In this document: positions 44,618 to 55,061 of the stretch, piece by piece | Position numbering within the stretch: position 1 is the first letter of the stretch | How the letters are laid out: each line of letters starts with the position of its first letter | Origin: Acetobacteraceae bacterium H6797 | Lineage (GTDB): Bacteria > Pseudomonadota > Alphaproteobacteria > Acetobacterales > Acetobacteraceae | Assembly: GCA_015223225.1 (NCBI GenBank) | Contig: JADFCQ010000004.1 | Span: 62,001-126,000, forward strand | Length of the DNA stretch: 64,000 bases | Direction of reading: 5' to 3' | Position numbers and translations under genes: made by a program | Notes under the pieces: generated by a model | Database searches by the model: none | Told to the model about the DNA's origin: nothing | What the model saw: the letters and a program-made list of their open reading frames with translations, nothing else

Positions 44618-47263
44618 TCAGCCGACCAGAGCGGTCTTGATCGCACCGAGGGCTTCTTCAACCTTGCCGGCATCCGGGCCACCGGCCTGGGCCATATCCG
44701 GGCGGCCACCGCCACCCTTGCCGCCCACGGCCGCCGAAGCGGCGCGGACCAGCGCCACCGCATCGGCCTTGCCCTTGCCGCCCTCGCCGACGGCCACGAC
44801 GATGCTCGCCTTGCCTTCGGCCGAGGAGAAGAGCGCGACGACATCGGCCGTGCCGCCCTTCAGGATGGCCTCGGCAATGCCCTTCAGGTCGCGCGCCGGG
44901 GTGTCGCCCAGGTCACGGCCGGCAAAGCGCAGGCCGGCGATCTCCTCGACCTCAGCCGCCGCACCGCCCGTGGCGAGCTTCTTGCGCAGTTCGGCGATAT
45001 CGCGCTCGAACTTCTTCCGCTCTTCCAGCAGCGCGGCCACGCGGGCCGGCACCTCGGCGGCGGAGACCTTCAGCACGGCCGCCGTCTCGTTCAGGCGCTG
45101 CTCGGTCGCGTCGATCACGGCGAGCGCGGAGGCGCCGGTCACGGCCTCGATGCGGCGGACACCGGCCGAAACGGCGGATTCGGACAGGATCTTGAACAGC
45201 CCGATCTCGCCCGTCCGGCGCACATGCGTGCCGCCGCAGAGCTCGAGCGAATAGACCCCGTGCTTCTCGACCGCATCGGCATCATAGCCCATGCCAACCA
45301 CGCGGACTTCCTCGCCATATTTCTCGCCGAAGAGCGCCATGGCGCCCGCCTCAACGGCGGCCTCCGGCGTCATCAGGCGGGTGACTACCTCGGCATCCTC
45401 GCGGATGCGGCTGTTCACCTCGGCCTCGACCCAGGCGAGATCCTCGGCCGTCATCGGCGTCGGCTGCGAGACGTCAAAACGCAGACGGTCCGGCGCGTTC
45501 AGGCTGCCCTTCTGCGCGACATGCGTGCCCAGGCGGCGGCGCAGCGCCTCGTGCAGCAGGTGGGTCGCGGAGTGATGGGCGCGGATGGCGCTGCGGCGCT
45601 CATGCGAGACGGTCGCCGTCACGGCCGCGCCGGTCTTGACCTCGCCGCCCTCGACCGTGCCGAGATGCACGAAGAGGCCGAGCTTCTTCTGCGTGTCGCG
45701 GATCGCGATGGTCAGCCCGTCCGGGCCGGTGATCACGCCGGTATCGCCAACCTGGCCGCCGCTCTCCGCGTAGAACGGCGTCTGGTTCAGCACCACGGCC
45801 ACTTCCGTGCCCGGGCCGGCCTTGTCGACCACCTGGCCACCGGCGACGACCGCCAGAACCGAGGCCTCGGCCGTCTCGGTCGAATAACCGAGGAATTCCG
45901 AAGCGCCGATCTTTTCCTTGAGGTCGAACCACAGCGTCTCGGTCGCGGCCTCGCCCGAGCCGGCCCAGGCCGCGCGCGCGCGCTTCTTCTGCTCGGCCAT
46001 GGCGGCCTCGAAGCCTGCCACATCGACCGACTTGCCTTCGCCGCGCAGCGCGTCCTGCGTCAGGTCCAGCGGGAAGCCGAAAGTGTCGTAGAGGCGGAAG
46101 GCCACCTCACCCGCCAGCACGCCCTTCTCGCCGAGCTTGCCCGATTCCTCGGCCAGCAGGCCCAGGCCGCGATCAAGCAGGCTGCGGAACTTGTTCTCCT
46201 CGAGCTTCAGCGTCTCGACGATCAGTGCCTCGGCGCGGACCAGCTCCGGATAGGCGGCGCCCATCTGGCGCACCAGGGCGGGCACCAGGCGATAGAGCAG
46301 CGCATCCTTGGCGCCCATCATGCTGGCATGGCGCATGGCACGGCGCAGAATACGGCGCAGGACGTAGCCGCGGCCTTCATTCGAAGGCAGCACGCCATCG
46401 GCGATGAGGAAGGCGCCGGCGCGCAGGTGGTCGGCCACCACGCGATGGCTGATGCGGAACGGCCCGTCGGCATCCTGGCCGGTCGCCTCGGCCGAGGCCA
46501 GGATCAGCGCGCGTAGCGTGTCGGTATCGTAGTTGTCGTGCTTGCCCTGAAGGATGGCGGCGAAGCGCTCCAGGCCCATGCCGGTATCAATCGAGGGGCG
46601 AGGCAGCGGGTTACGCGTGCCGGCCGGCTCCTCGAGGAACTGCATGAACACGAGGTTCCAGATCTCGATGAATCGGTCGCCATCCTCATCCGGGCTGCCC
46701 GGGGGGCCACCAGCGATCTGGGGGCCGTGATCGTAGAAGATTTCCGAGCAGGGGCCGCAGGGGCCGGTATCGCCCATGCGCCAGAAATTGTCGCTCGTCG
46801 CGATGCGGATGATCCGGTCTTCCGGCAGGCCCGCGATCTTCTTCCACAGCGCCGCCGCGTCCTCGTCCTCATGATAGACGGTGACGAGCAGCTTCTCCTT
46901 CGGAAGGGCGAAATCCTTCGTCAGCAAGGTCCAGGCATGGGTGATCGCCTGTTCCTTGAAGTAGTCGCCGAAGGAGAAATTCCCCAGCATTTCGAAGAAG
47001 GTATGGTGGCGGGCGGTATAGCCCACATTGTCCAGATCGTTATGCTTGCCGCCGGCGCGGACGCATTTCTGGGCCGTGGTCGCGCGCGAATAGGGGCGCT
47101 TCTCCTGGCCGGTGAAGACGTTCTTGAACTGGACCATGCCAGAATTCGCGAACATCAGCGTCGGGTCGTTCCGAGGCACCAGCGGCGAGGACTCGACCAC
47201 CTGATGCCCGTTGCGGGCGAAGTAATCGAGGAAGGTCGCGCGAATGTCGTTGCTGCTGGTCAT
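44618..47263 (-). CDS. alaS: Alanyl-tRNA synthetase
   Basis: An 881-aa cytoplasmic class II synthetase. The start is the ATG at 47263 ([20 protein letters not shown]), with no need for the longer upstream reading. The catalytic core shows [15 protein letters not shown] and [20 protein letters not shown]. The editing domain carries the zinc-binding [13 protein letters not shown] and [13 protein letters not shown]. The C-terminal DHHA1 domain follows ([11 protein letters not shown]). Its length matches alphaproteobacterial AlaS. Confidence 0.97.
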   Translation of the reverse strand: MTSSNDIRATFLDYFARNGHQVVESSPLVPRNDPTLMFANSGMVQFKNVFTGQEKRPYSRATTAQKCVRAGGKHNDLDNVGYTARHHTFFEMLGNFSFGDYFKEQAITHAWTLLTKDFALPKEKLLVTVYHEDEDAAALWKKIAGLPEDRIIRIATSDNFWRMGDTGPCGPCSEIFYDHGPQIAGGPPGSPDEDGDRFIEIWNLVFMQFLEEPAGTRNPLPRPSIDTGMGLERFAAILQGKHDNYDTDTLRALILASAEATGQDADGPFRISHRVVADHLRAGAFLIADGVLPSNEGRGYVLRRILRRAMRHASMMGAKDALLYRLVPALVRQMGAAYPELVRAEALIVETLKLEENKFRSLLDRGLGLLAEESGKLGEKGVLAGEVAFRLYDTFGFPLDLTQDALRGEGKSVDVAGFEAAMAEQKKRARAAWAGSGEAATETLWFDLKEKIGASEFLGYSTETAEASVLAVVAGGQVVDKAGPGTEVAVVLNQTPFYAESGGQVGDTGVITGPDGLTIAIRDTQKKLGLFVHLGTVEGGEVKTGAAVTATVSHERRSAIRAHHSATHLLHEALRRRLGTHVAQKGSLNAPDRLRFDVSQPTPMTAEDLAWVEAEVNSRIREDAEVVTRLMTPEAAVEAGAMALFGEKYGEEVRVVGMGYDADAVEKHGVYSLELCGGTHVRRTGEIGLFKILSESAVSAGVRRIEAVTGASALAVIDATEQRLNETAAVLKVSAAEVPARVAALLEERKKFERDIAELRKKLATGGAAAEVEEIAGLRFAGRDLGDTPARDLKGIAEAILKGGTADVVALFSSAEGKASIVVAVGEGGKGKADAVALVRAASAAVGGKGGGGRPDMAQAGGPDAGKVEEALGAIKTALVG

Positions 47264-47445
47264 GGCCCGAGTGGGTTTCCTCTGGGGGTGGCAAGCGCCG
47301 GAAATGGCCGATTCCTCCTCACCTACCCTGCCCTTGCGCCCACGTGAAGAGCGGGCAGCCCAAAGCGGGAATGCGTTGAAATCAGGCTCCCCCTCCAGAC
47401 GGCATGGTGCCATACCCAGGCTTTGCAGCGACCGACGGATCAGCG

Positions 47446-48906
47446 ATGCGTAACGACCCCATCGACCTCCAGCAACTCGACGCCCGGGTGGAGGCCAAAC
47501 GGCCCGTCTATACCGCCCTCGCGGACAAGATCTGGGACCTCGCGGAGCTTCGCTTCAACGAGCATCAATCCGCCAAGGCGCAGATCGAGCAGCTCGAGGC
47601 CGAGGGCTTCACGGTCACGGCCGGCATCGCCGGCATCCCGACCGCCTTCATCGCCGAGAGCAAGGTCGGCCCCGCCGAGGGCGGAGCCAAGGGCCCGGTC
47701 ATCGGCTTTCTGGGCGAGTTCGATGCGCTTTCCGGCCTCAGCCAGCAGGCGGGCGTCGCCGAGCCCATGCCGATCACGGCAGGCGGCATCGGCCATGGCT
47801 GCGGCCATAACCTGCTGGGCACCGGCGCCATGCTGGCCGCCGTCGCAGCCCGCGACGCCCTGAAGGAAAGCGGCGCCTCGGCCACGATCCGCTATTTCGG
47901 CTGCCCTGCCGAAGAGGGCGGTTCCGGCAAGACCTTCATGGCGCGCGAGGGCGTGTTTCATGAACTGGACGTGGCCATCACCTGGCATGCCCATGCCTTC
48001 AACGGCGCGCAGCACGTGGCCTCGCTGGCCAATATCCAGTGCTACTTCCGCTTCGTCGGTAAGCCCTCCCATGCCGCCGGCTCGCCCCATCTCGGCCGTT
48101 CGGCGCTCGATGCGGCGGAACTGATGAATATCGGCGTGAACTTCCTCCGCGAGCACATGCCGAGCGATTGCCGGGTGCATTACGCCTTTACCGATGCCGG
48201 CGGCACCTCGCCCAATGTCGTGCAGGGCACGGCCGAACTGCTCTACCTCGTCCGCGCGCCCAAGGTGTCCCAGGCCCTGCAGCTGTTCGAGCGCGTCGTG
48301 GCGATTGCGGGCGGTGCCGCGCAGATGACCGAGACCAAGATGAGCTACGAGGTCGACAAGGCCTGCTCGGAAATCGTGCCCAACAATGTGCTGGAGCGCA
48401 CCCTGGCCGGCTGCATGGAACGCATCGGCGCCCCTTCCATGCCGGAAAGCGGCCGAGCCTTCGCCGAGCAGATCCGCAAGACCTTCACCGAGGAGGATAT
48501 CGCTTCCTCCGTCGCCAATGCGGCGGCGCCGGAGGAAATGGCCGAGGCGCTGGTGCATGAGGGCGTGCTGCCCTTCAACCCGAGCCCGGTCTTCATCGGC
48601 GGCTCGACCGATGTGGGCGATGTCAGCTGGATCGTGCCCACCGTCCAGGCCTGGGGCGCCTGCTACACGATCGGCACGCCCTTCCACACTTGGCAGATGG
48701 TCGCCCAAGGCAAGGAAGAGCTGGCGCATAACGGCATGATGCTCGCCGCCAAGGCCATGGCCGCGACGGCGCTGGAAGTGGCGCGGGACCCGGAGTTGCT
48801 GGCAGCCGCGAAGGCGGAGCACAAGCGCCGCACCGGCGGTAAGCCCTACGCTTGCCCGATCCCCGAAGGCGTCGTGCCGCCCCCGCTGCGGGGCAAGAAG
48901 GCCTGA
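47446..48906 (+). CDS. M20 family amidohydrolase, AbgB-like
   Basis: A 486-aa metallopeptidase from [11 protein letters not shown] at 47446 (an upstream ATG at 47404 is possible but less typical). Metal-binding motifs are [12 protein letters not shown] (residues ~110-120) and PAEEGGSGK. The dimerisation domain has [19 protein letters not shown]. The sequence resembles p-aminobenzoyl-glutamate hydrolase subunit B (AbgB). The true substrate may be another N-acyl amino acid. It is cytoplasmic with no signal peptide. It lies divergent from alaS and is followed by a terminator. Confidence 0.88.
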   Translation: MRNDPIDLQQLDARVEAKRPVYTALADKIWDLAELRFNEHQSAKAQIEQLEAEGFTVTAGIAGIPTAFIAESKVGPAEGGAKGPVIGFLGEFDALSGLSQQAGVAEPMPITAGGIGHGCGHNLLGTGAMLAAVAARDALKESGASATIRYFGCPAEEGGSGKTFMAREGVFHELDVAITWHAHAFNGAQHVASLANIQCYFRFVGKPSHAAGSPHLGRSALDAAELMNIGVNFLREHMPSDCRVHYAFTDAGGTSPNVVQGTAELLYLVRAPKVSQALQLFERVVAIAGGAAQMTETKMSYEVDKACSEIVPNNVLERTLAGCMERIGAPSMPESGRAFAEQIRKTFTEEDIASSVANAAAPEEMAEALVHEGVLPFNPSPVFIGGSTDVGDVSWIVPTVQAWGACYTIGTPFHTWQMVAQGKEELAHNGMMLAAKAMAATALEVARDPELLAAAKAEHKRRTGGKPYACPIPEGVVPPPLRGKKA

Positions 48907-48916
48907 CGCTCATCCT

Positions 48917-48945
48917 CCCGCCGCGGCCTCCGCGGCGGGGTTCTC
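48917..48945. terminator. Terminator between the AbgB-like and PhnP-like genes
   Basis: CCCGCCGCGG-CCT-CCGCGGCGGG, ten perfect pairs, 10 bases after the AbgB-like stop. GTTCTC follows. It probably serves the convergent genes on both strands. Confidence 0.65.
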
Positions 48946-49738
48946 ACGGCAGCGGGACGATCATCCCGTCATGGGCAGGCTCGACCCCCGCCGGGAGATG
49001 GTCATGCATCCAGGCCCAATCCATATCGGTGCCCATATGGGTCAGGATGGTGCGGCGAGGCCTGATGCGTTCCACCCAGAGCAGCACCCTTTCGAGCCAG
49101 GCATGCACGGGGTGCGGCTGGCGCTGGAAGCAGTCCACGATCCAGGTATCCAGCCCCTGGAGCTGCGCGAAACTCTCTTCGGGCATCTCGACGACATCGG
49201 TCGAATAGGCGAAATCGCCCATGCGCAGGCCCAGCGTCTCCATCACCTTATGGTCCTGCCGGAAGACGCGCACGGCCATGCCGGCCATCTCATAGACCTC
49301 CCCCGGGAGGATCGGATGGGGCGCCAGAGCAGGCCGGAAGAAAGACGGCGCCGTCGAAGGCTTGAAGGCGTATTCGAAGCGCCGCTCAAGATCTTCCAGC
49401 GTGAAGGCCGTGCCATAGGCGGGCAGCACATCGCCCAGCGTGCGGTTCAGGCCCCGCACGTCATCCAGCCCCATGATGTGGTCGGCATGGGTATGGGTGT
49501 AGAAAATGGCGTCCACCCGCCCGACCCCGCAATCGAGCAACTGGCGATGCAGGTCAGGCCCGGTATCGACGAGGAGCCGACGGCCATCCCCGCCCTCGAT
49601 CACGATGGAAGACCGCGTGCGCCGATTGCGCGCCTCCGCCGGATCGCAGACACCCCATTGGCCGCGCCCATCCCCGCCCCCGATGAGGGGCACGCCACCC
49701 GAGCCGCCGCAGCCGAGGATGATGACCCGCCCCGGCAT
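48944..49738 (-). CDS. MBL-fold metallo-hydrolase (PhnP-like)
   Basis: A 264-aa cytoplasmic hydrolase. The metal-binding signature HTHADHIMGLDD is present. The N-terminus VIILGCGGSGGVPLIGG and the segments CDPAEARNRRTRSSIVIEG and DTGPDLHRQLL match the PhnP/lipoate-like clade that includes cyclic-phosphate phosphodiesterases. In alphaproteobacteria this gene commonly follows tatD, as here. Its start codon overlaps the tatD stop by one base, so the two are coupled. Confidence 0.9.
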   Translation of the reverse strand: MPGRVIILGCGGSGGVPLIGGGDGRGQWGVCDPAEARNRRTRSSIVIEGGDGRRLLVDTGPDLHRQLLDCGVGRVDAIFYTHTHADHIMGLDDVRGLNRTLGDVLPAYGTAFTLEDLERRFEYAFKPSTAPSFFRPALAPHPILPGEVYEMAGMAVRVFRQDHKVMETLGLRMGDFAYSTDVVEMPEESFAQLQGLDTWIVDCFQRQPHPVHAWLERVLLWVERIRPRRTILTHMGTDMDWAWMHDHLPAGVEPAHDGMIVPLP

Positions 49739-50508
49739 CAGGCGCGGGTGAAGAGGCGGTAGAAATTGGCGGTCGTGACCTCGGCGATGCGCTCAGGCGA
49801 TAGTCCGCGCACGTCGCCCAGCACCTTGGCGGTATAGGCCGTATAGCCCGGCTCGTTGCGCTTGCCGCGGAAAGGCACGGGGGCCAGATAAGGGCTATCC
49901 GTCTCGATCAGCAGCCGCTCCTCCGGCACATCCAGCGCGATCTCACGCAACTCGACCGACTTCGGGAAGGTGAGGATGCCCGAGAAGGAGACGTAGCCGC
50001 CCAGCGCCAGCGCCCGCTCGCAGAGCCGCCGGCCGCTGCTGAAGCAATGCAGAAGGAAGGGGAAGCTCCCGCCCGCCGCCGTCTCCTGCTCGAGGATATC
50101 GGCGATGTCGTCATCCGCGTCGCGGGCATGGATAACGAGCGGCAGGCCCGTCTTCTGACTCGCACGGATATGGCGGCGGAAGCTCTCCTGCTGATCCTCG
50201 CGGGGCGCCTTGTCGTAGAAATAGTCGAGCCCGCTCTCGCCGATGCCGATGACGCGGGGATGCTCGGTCGCCGCGATCAGTTCCTCGACCGAGACGATCG
50301 GCGCCTCGCCCACGCTCTGCGGGTGAACGCCGATCGTGCACCAGACATTGGGGAAGCGGTCGGCGAGCGCCTGCACGACCGGCACCTGGCTCATCCGGAC
50401 ACCGATGGTGACCATGCGCCCCACCCCGGCCGCTTCGGCCCGGGCGAGCACATCCCCGATTTCCGCCTCGCTGAAATAGTCGAGGTGGCAATGGCTATCA
50501 ATCAGCAT
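49738..50508 (-). CDS. tatD: TatD family hydrolase
   Basis: A 256-aa metal-dependent DNase/deacetylase-fold hydrolase. The ATG at 50508 leads into MLIDSHCHLDYF with the HxH metal motif. The second-shell motifs are GIGESGLDYFYD, HARDADDD, LHCFSSG and LIETDSPYLAPVPFRG, all typical of TatD/YcfH. TatD proteins act as 3'-5' exonucleases, possibly in DNA repair or RNA quality control. It is separated by 4 bases from metG and overlaps the MBL gene by one base, forming the conserved metG-tatD-phnP group. Confidence 0.94.
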   Translation of the reverse strand: MLIDSHCHLDYFSEAEIGDVLARAEAAGVGRMVTIGVRMSQVPVVQALADRFPNVWCTIGVHPQSVGEAPIVSVEELIAATEHPRVIGIGESGLDYFYDKAPREDQQESFRRHIRASQKTGLPLVIHARDADDDIADILEQETAAGGSFPFLLHCFSSGRRLCERALALGGYVSFSGILTFPKSVELREIALDVPEERLLIETDSPYLAPVPFRGKRNEPGYTAYTAKVLGDVRGLSPERIAEVTTANFYRLFTRA

Positions 50509-50512
50509 CCGC

Positions 50513-52048
50513 TCAGGCGACCTCGTCCTGGACCTTCTGGAACAGCACCTCGGGCGGCGGCAGGGCGATGCCATCGGCCAGCGGCGTCGCGAGACCGGCG
50601 AGATCCCGCAGTTCCTCGGGCACGGCGAGCTGATCGAGCATCTTGCCCATGGTCGTCGGCATAAAGGGCTGCAGCACCGTCGCGATGGTGCGGATGGCCG
50701 TGTGCAGATGGCGCAGCACGGCGGCCATGCGGACGATATCCGTCTTCTTCAGCGCCCAGGGAGCCTGCTGGCCGATCCAGGCATTGCTGAGACGCACCAC
50801 GACCCAGAGCTTCTCCAAGCCTTCGTGGAAGGCCTGACGCTCGATGCAGTCGCCCATCATGGCCGGCAATTCGCTGATGGGGCCGAGCAGTTCGAGATCG
50901 GCCGCCGTCGGCTCGGTCAGAGCCGGGAGCTTGCCCTCGCAATTCTTCTGGATCAGCGAGAGCGTGCGCTGAGAGAGATTGCCGAGATCATTGGCGAGTT
51001 CATTGAGGCGGCCCGAGAGCGCGCGCTTCGAGAAATCACCATCCTGGCCGAAGGGCACTTCGCGCAGCATGAAGAAGCGCACCGGATCGAGCCCGTATTG
51101 CGATACGAGCGCCAGCGGGTCGATGACATTGCCCAGCGACTTGCTGATCTTCTGCCCTTCGTTCGTCCACCAGCCATGCGCGAAAACGCGCTTTGGCGGC
51201 GGAAGATCGGCGGCCATCAGAAAGGCGGGCCAATAGATGGCGTGGAAGCGAACGATGTCCTTTCCGACGAAATGCACATCGGCCGGCCAGAACTTCTTCC
51301 AGGCCTCGGTGCTCTCGTCCGGATAGCCCAGGGCGGTGATGTAGTTGGTCAGCGCATCGAGCCAGACATACATGACGTGCGACGGATCGTTCGGCACCTT
51401 CACGCCCCAGGTGAAGCTGGTGCGCGAGATGGAGAGATCCGTCAGGCCGGATTTCACGAAGGAAATCACCTCATTGCGCCGGGTATTGGGCGCGATGAAG
51501 TCCGGATTGTCGTCATAGAACCTGAGCAGCTTCTCCTGCCAGGCGCCGAGCCGGAAGAAGTAGGAGGGCTCGCGCACCCATTCGACGGGGGCGCCGGTCG
51601 GGGCGAATTTCTGGCCGTCGCGCTCCACGAGCTCATCCGGGCCGTAGAAGGCCTCGTCGCGCACCGCGTACCAGCCCTCGTAATGGCCGAGATAGATCTC
51701 GCCCTTCTCCACCAGGCGATTCCACAGGGCCTGGCAGGCGTCCTTGTGGCGCTGCTCGGTCGTGCGGATGAAGGCGTCGTTCGAGAAGCCCATCACATCG
51801 ACCAGATGGCGGAAGGACATGCTGACGCGGTCGGTGAAGGCCTGCGGGTCTTCGCCCGCGACCTGGGCCGCCTTCTCCACCTTCTGGCCATGCTCATCGG
51901 TGCCGGTGAGGAAGAAGACCTCATAGCCGTCCATGCGCTTCCAGCGCGCCATCACATCGGTCGCGAGCGAGGTATAGGCGTGGCCGATATGCGGCCGGTC
52001 GTTCACGTAATAGATGGGCGTGGTGAGGTAGCAGCGGCGCGCGGTCAT
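50513..52048 (-). CDS. metG: Methionyl-tRNA synthetase
   Basis: A 511-aa class I aminoacyl-tRNA synthetase. The HIGH motif is HIGHAYTS near residue 22 and the KMSKS-type loop is KISKSLGN near 300. The conserved FFLTGTDEHGQK and ARCYLTTPIYYVNDRP N-terminus agree with bacterial MetG. The protein ends after the anticodon-binding helices and lacks the C-terminal EMAP-like tRNA-binding domain found in E. coli, as is usual for alphaproteobacteria. It lies between holB and tatD in a conserved cluster. Confidence 0.97.
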   Translation of the reverse strand: MTARRCYLTTPIYYVNDRPHIGHAYTSLATDVMARWKRMDGYEVFFLTGTDEHGQKVEKAAQVAGEDPQAFTDRVSMSFRHLVDVMGFSNDAFIRTTEQRHKDACQALWNRLVEKGEIYLGHYEGWYAVRDEAFYGPDELVERDGQKFAPTGAPVEWVREPSYFFRLGAWQEKLLRFYDDNPDFIAPNTRRNEVISFVKSGLTDLSISRTSFTWGVKVPNDPSHVMYVWLDALTNYITALGYPDESTEAWKKFWPADVHFVGKDIVRFHAIYWPAFLMAADLPPPKRVFAHGWWTNEGQKISKSLGNVIDPLALVSQYGLDPVRFFMLREVPFGQDGDFSKRALSGRLNELANDLGNLSQRTLSLIQKNCEGKLPALTEPTAADLELLGPISELPAMMGDCIERQAFHEGLEKLWVVVRLSNAWIGQQAPWALKKTDIVRMAAVLRHLHTAIRTIATVLQPFMPTTMGKMLDQLAVPEELRDLAGLATPLADGIALPPPEVLFQKVQDEVA

Positions 52049-52083
52049 CTTATCCTCTCGGCGGTCCGGAGGAGCTTGACCGG

Positions 52084-53091
52084 TCAGCGCATGGCCAGCC
52101 GGCTCAGCCCCGTCAGTACCGCCTGCTTGCGATCGAGGTTCAACGTCTCGGTCTCATCGCCGAGCCGACCCAGCATCTCCCATAGCCCCGCCCAATCGGC
52201 AAGGGAGCGTGTGCCCAGCCATGCGGGCGCCGCGCGTCCCCGCCCCGCCTCACGCAGCCCTTGGGCCAAGGCACGGCGGAGGAGATCGAGGAAGGTGCGC
52301 AGCGCACTGCCATCCCGCTTGGCCGCGAGCATCTCGCCCAGAGCGTGTAGCGCGCGCGGATCGGGATGCGGTAGCGAGGCGAGAAAGCCATCCACCTCCG
52401 CCTGCAATGCCAACCCCTCGCCCTCCGCCAGAGCAAGGGCCTGTCCGGGCGCACCGTCGGCGATGCCGATCAGCGTCTGGCGCTGGGCTGCCGGCAGGTC
52501 CGGCAGCCAGCGCGCGAGCAGCCCCTCCATCAGCGCGGGTTCGAGCGCATGGAGGTCGAGCCGGCGGCAGCGGCTGCGGATGGTCGGCAGCAGCCGGTCG
52601 GGGGCGGAGGTGACCATGAGCAGCACGGCGCGGGCCGGCGGCTCCTCCAGCGTCTTCAGCAGCGCGTTCTGCGCCTCGGGGTTCATCGCCTCGACGCCAT
52701 CGACCACGACGACGCGCGGGCCGCCCTCGGCCGAGGTCAGGGAGAGGAAACGCGGCACTTCGCGCACGTCATCCACGCGGATGATCTGCTTCACGCCCTT
52801 ATCGCCCGCGCTGGGCGCCAGGACGCGCAGGTCCGCATGGCCGGCGGCGGCGACGCGACGGAAGGTCGCATTGGTCGCTGGCAGGTTCAGGCCGCCCTCG
52901 GTCTGGGGGGAGCCCGCCAGCAGCCAGCGGGCGAAGCGATAGGCGAGCGTCGCCTTGCCGATGCCCGGAGGGCCTGCCAGCAGCCAGGCATGGTGCATGC
53001 GGCCCGAGCGCGCGGCCTCGGCCAGCACCTTCTCGGCATGCTCATGGCCGAAAAGGTCAGGATTGGCGCGCGGTTCCGGCGGCAGGCTCAT
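52084..53091 (-). CDS. holB: DNA polymerase III subunit delta'
   Basis: A 335-aa clamp-loader subunit. The nucleotide-binding-like loop GPPGIGKATLAYRFARWLL lies near residue 40. The AAA+ segment VVVDGVEAMNPEAQNALLKTLEEPPARAVLLMVTS is highly characteristic, as is LLPTIRSRCRRLDLH. It replaces no other gene; in this order (tmk, holB, metG) it agrees with most Alphaproteobacteria. Its start codon overlaps the tmk stop by one base. Confidence 0.93.
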   Translation of the reverse strand: MSLPPEPRANPDLFGHEHAEKVLAEAARSGRMHHAWLLAGPPGIGKATLAYRFARWLLAGSPQTEGGLNLPATNATFRRVAAAGHADLRVLAPSAGDKGVKQIIRVDDVREVPRFLSLTSAEGGPRVVVVDGVEAMNPEAQNALLKTLEEPPARAVLLMVTSAPDRLLPTIRSRCRRLDLHALEPALMEGLLARWLPDLPAAQRQTLIGIADGAPGQALALAEGEGLALQAEVDGFLASLPHPDPRALHALGEMLAAKRDGSALRTFLDLLRRALAQGLREAGRGRAAPAWLGTRSLADWAGLWEMLGRLGDETETLNLDRKQAVLTGLSRLAMR

Positions 53092-53723
53092 CAGGCCGCC
53101 TCGGCCAGGGCGGGCATAAGGCGAGCGGTGCGGTGCCTGATCGCCGACCAGACCTCATCGAGCCCGGCGCGCGCGTCGATCACCGCGCAGCGCTCGGGCT
53201 CGGCCTCGGCAATAGCCAGGAAGCCGTCGCGGACGCGCTGATGGAAATCCGTGCCTAGCATCTCGAACCGATTATTGGCCCCCCGCGCCTCGGCCCGTGC
53301 CATACCCGCCTCGACCGGCAGGTCGAGCACCAGCGTCAGATCGGGTGTCAGACCTTCGAGGGCGAGATCGGCCAGCCGGCGCCAAACGCCATGGTCGAGG
53401 CCGAGGCCATAGCCCTGATAGGCCAGGGTCGAATCGGCGAAACGGTCGCATACCACCCAGATCCCCGCCTTGAGGGCCGGCCGGATCATCTTGGCGACAT
53501 GCTCGCGGCGGGCCGCGAACATCAGCATCGCTTCGGCCACTGGGTCCCAAGGCCCGCGGAACAGTGCGAGCTCGCGGATGGCCTCGGCGCCCGGCGTCCC
53601 ACCCGGCTCGCGCGTGCGAAGCACAGGCAGGCCCGAGGCCGACAGCCATTCGGCGAGGCGGCGTGCCTGCGTGCTCTTGCCCGCGCCTTCCCCACCTTCG
53701 AGCGTGATGAAGCGCCCCGTCAC
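53091..53723 (-). CDS. tmk: Thymidylate kinase
   Basis: A 210-aa kinase that phosphorylates dTMP to dTDP. The P-loop is EGGEGAGKSTQ near residue 8, the substrate-binding RTREPGGTPGAEAIR follows, and the DR motif is in VCDRFADSTLAYQGY. The LID segment is ARGANNRFE. Sits in a tightly packed operon: its start overlaps the dacC stop by 4 bases and its stop overlaps holB by one. Confidence 0.96.
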   Translation of the reverse strand: MTGRFITLEGGEGAGKSTQARRLAEWLSASGLPVLRTREPGGTPGAEAIRELALFRGPWDPVAEAMLMFAARREHVAKMIRPALKAGIWVVCDRFADSTLAYQGYGLGLDHGVWRRLADLALEGLTPDLTLVLDLPVEAGMARAEARGANNRFEMLGTDFHQRVRDGFLAIAEAEPERCAVIDARAGLDEVWSAIRHRTARLMPALAEAA

Positions 53724-54937
53724 GCGCCCTTGACCCAGCGGCCGATCACCGCCGGGATGCGCGAGATCATACCCAGACGGCTGACATCGGCGCCCGCGAT
53801 GAGGCGCAGCGACATCGTCGGTACACCCTGGCCGGAAATATCGAGGAAGCCGATCTCCTGCCCCTTGGCGACCGGGGCGGGAAGCGGCGCGTCATAGCGC
53901 ACCTTCACCTGCATGTTCCGGCGCCACTGGCGCGGCAGGGTCAGCACCAGATCACGCCCGCCGACCATCGGCACCGTCGGGCGATCGCCCAGCCAGACAG
54001 GCACTTCCTCGACCGTGTCGGCGGCGCGGAAGAGGGTGACGTTCTCGAACTCGCGGAAACCCCATTCGAGGAGGCGCTCGCTCTCTTCCGAACGCTGGCG
54101 GTTGGTCTGCATGCCGTTGGCGACCAGGATGAGGCGGCGGTCGCCGCGCTTCACCGTGCCGACGAGGCCGAAGCCGCCATCCTCGGTATGGCCGGTCTTC
54201 ATGCCGTCGGCACCGCCCACCTTGCCGAGCAGCGGGTCGCGGTTCTGCTGGTTGATGTTGTTCCAGCGGAAGGAACGCTCGGAGAAATAGCCGTAATACT
54301 GCGGGAAATCCGCGATGATATGGCGCGCCAGGATCGACAGATCCCGCGCCGTCATGCGATGCTCGGGGTCGGGCCAGCCGTTGGAATTGCGGAAGGTGCT
54401 GTCCTTCAGCCCGATCCGGCGGCCGTATTCGTTCATCAGCTCGGCGAATTGCTGCTCGCTGCCCGAGATGCCCTCGGCCACCACGACGCAGGCATCGTTG
54501 CCGGACTGGATGATGATGCCGCGGATGAGGTTCTCGATGGAGACGTTGCTGTTCAGCTCGAGGAACATGCGCGAGCCGCCGGTGCTCCAGGCCTTCTCGC
54601 TCACCGGCAGGGTCTGGTCGAGCTTCAGGCGCCCCTGCTTCAGCATGTCGAAGAGGATGTAGATCGTCATCAGCTTCGTCATGGAGCTGGGCGTCATCCG
54701 CTCGTCCGGATTTTTCTCCAGCAGGACCGCACCCGTATCGAAGTCGATCAGGATGACCTCGCGGGCGACCGTATCCACCGGCCCGAGCGGTGAGGTGGCG
54801 GGAGAGGTGGGCGGCGGCGCGGCCTGTCGGCTCGCGGGCGTGGGGCGCGCTCCGGCCCGCTGCGCCATGGCTTGGCCCGTCTGGCCCAGCAGGATGGCAG
54901 CACCCACGGCGCCCAGCAATTCGCGGCGATAGGCCAT
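53720..54937 (-). CDS. dacC: D-alanyl-D-alanine carboxypeptidase (penicillin-binding protein 5/6 type)
   Basis: A 405-aa exported carboxypeptidase that trims peptidoglycan stem peptides. The start at 54937 (MAYRRELLGAVGAAILLGQ) gives a signal peptide ending AMA. The active-site motifs are SxxK in TPSSMTKLM, SxN in QSGNDACVV and KTG in MKTGHTEDGG. The C-terminal PBP5-type domain follows (LVLTLPRQWRRNMQVKV, then a weak amphipathic end). It is in one operon with tmk, linking cell wall processing to nucleotide metabolism only by position. Confidence 0.93.
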   Translation of the reverse strand: MAYRRELLGAVGAAILLGQTGQAMAQRAGARPTPASRQAAPPPTSPATSPLGPVDTVAREVILIDFDTGAVLLEKNPDERMTPSSMTKLMTIYILFDMLKQGRLKLDQTLPVSEKAWSTGGSRMFLELNSNVSIENLIRGIIIQSGNDACVVVAEGISGSEQQFAELMNEYGRRIGLKDSTFRNSNGWPDPEHRMTARDLSILARHIIADFPQYYGYFSERSFRWNNINQQNRDPLLGKVGGADGMKTGHTEDGGFGLVGTVKRGDRRLILVANGMQTNRQRSEESERLLEWGFREFENVTLFRAADTVEEVPVWLGDRPTVPMVGGRDLVLTLPRQWRRNMQVKVRYDAPLPAPVAKGQEIGFLDISGQGVPTMSLRLIAGADVSRLGMISRIPAVIGRWVKGA

Positions 54938-55061
54938 CCCTATCTCTCCCTTCCTAGAATCGGCCGGTCCTGGAATCGGCCCGCGCCGGCGCGCAATCAT
55001 AAGCCCAAGGCCCGCTCCCGGCCCACCGAAGAAGGCGGTCGGAACGCAGGGCGATCATCCG

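Noticed and set aside
44579..46516. A 645-codon open frame on the plus strand
   Set aside because: It is exactly antisense to alaS. Its composition (Arg/Gly/His/Leu-rich, no motifs) is the usual by-product of high-GC coding on the other strand.
50702..52942. A 746-codon open frame on the plus strand
   Set aside because: Antisense to metG and holB, both with complete motif sets; no domain and no ribosome-binding site.
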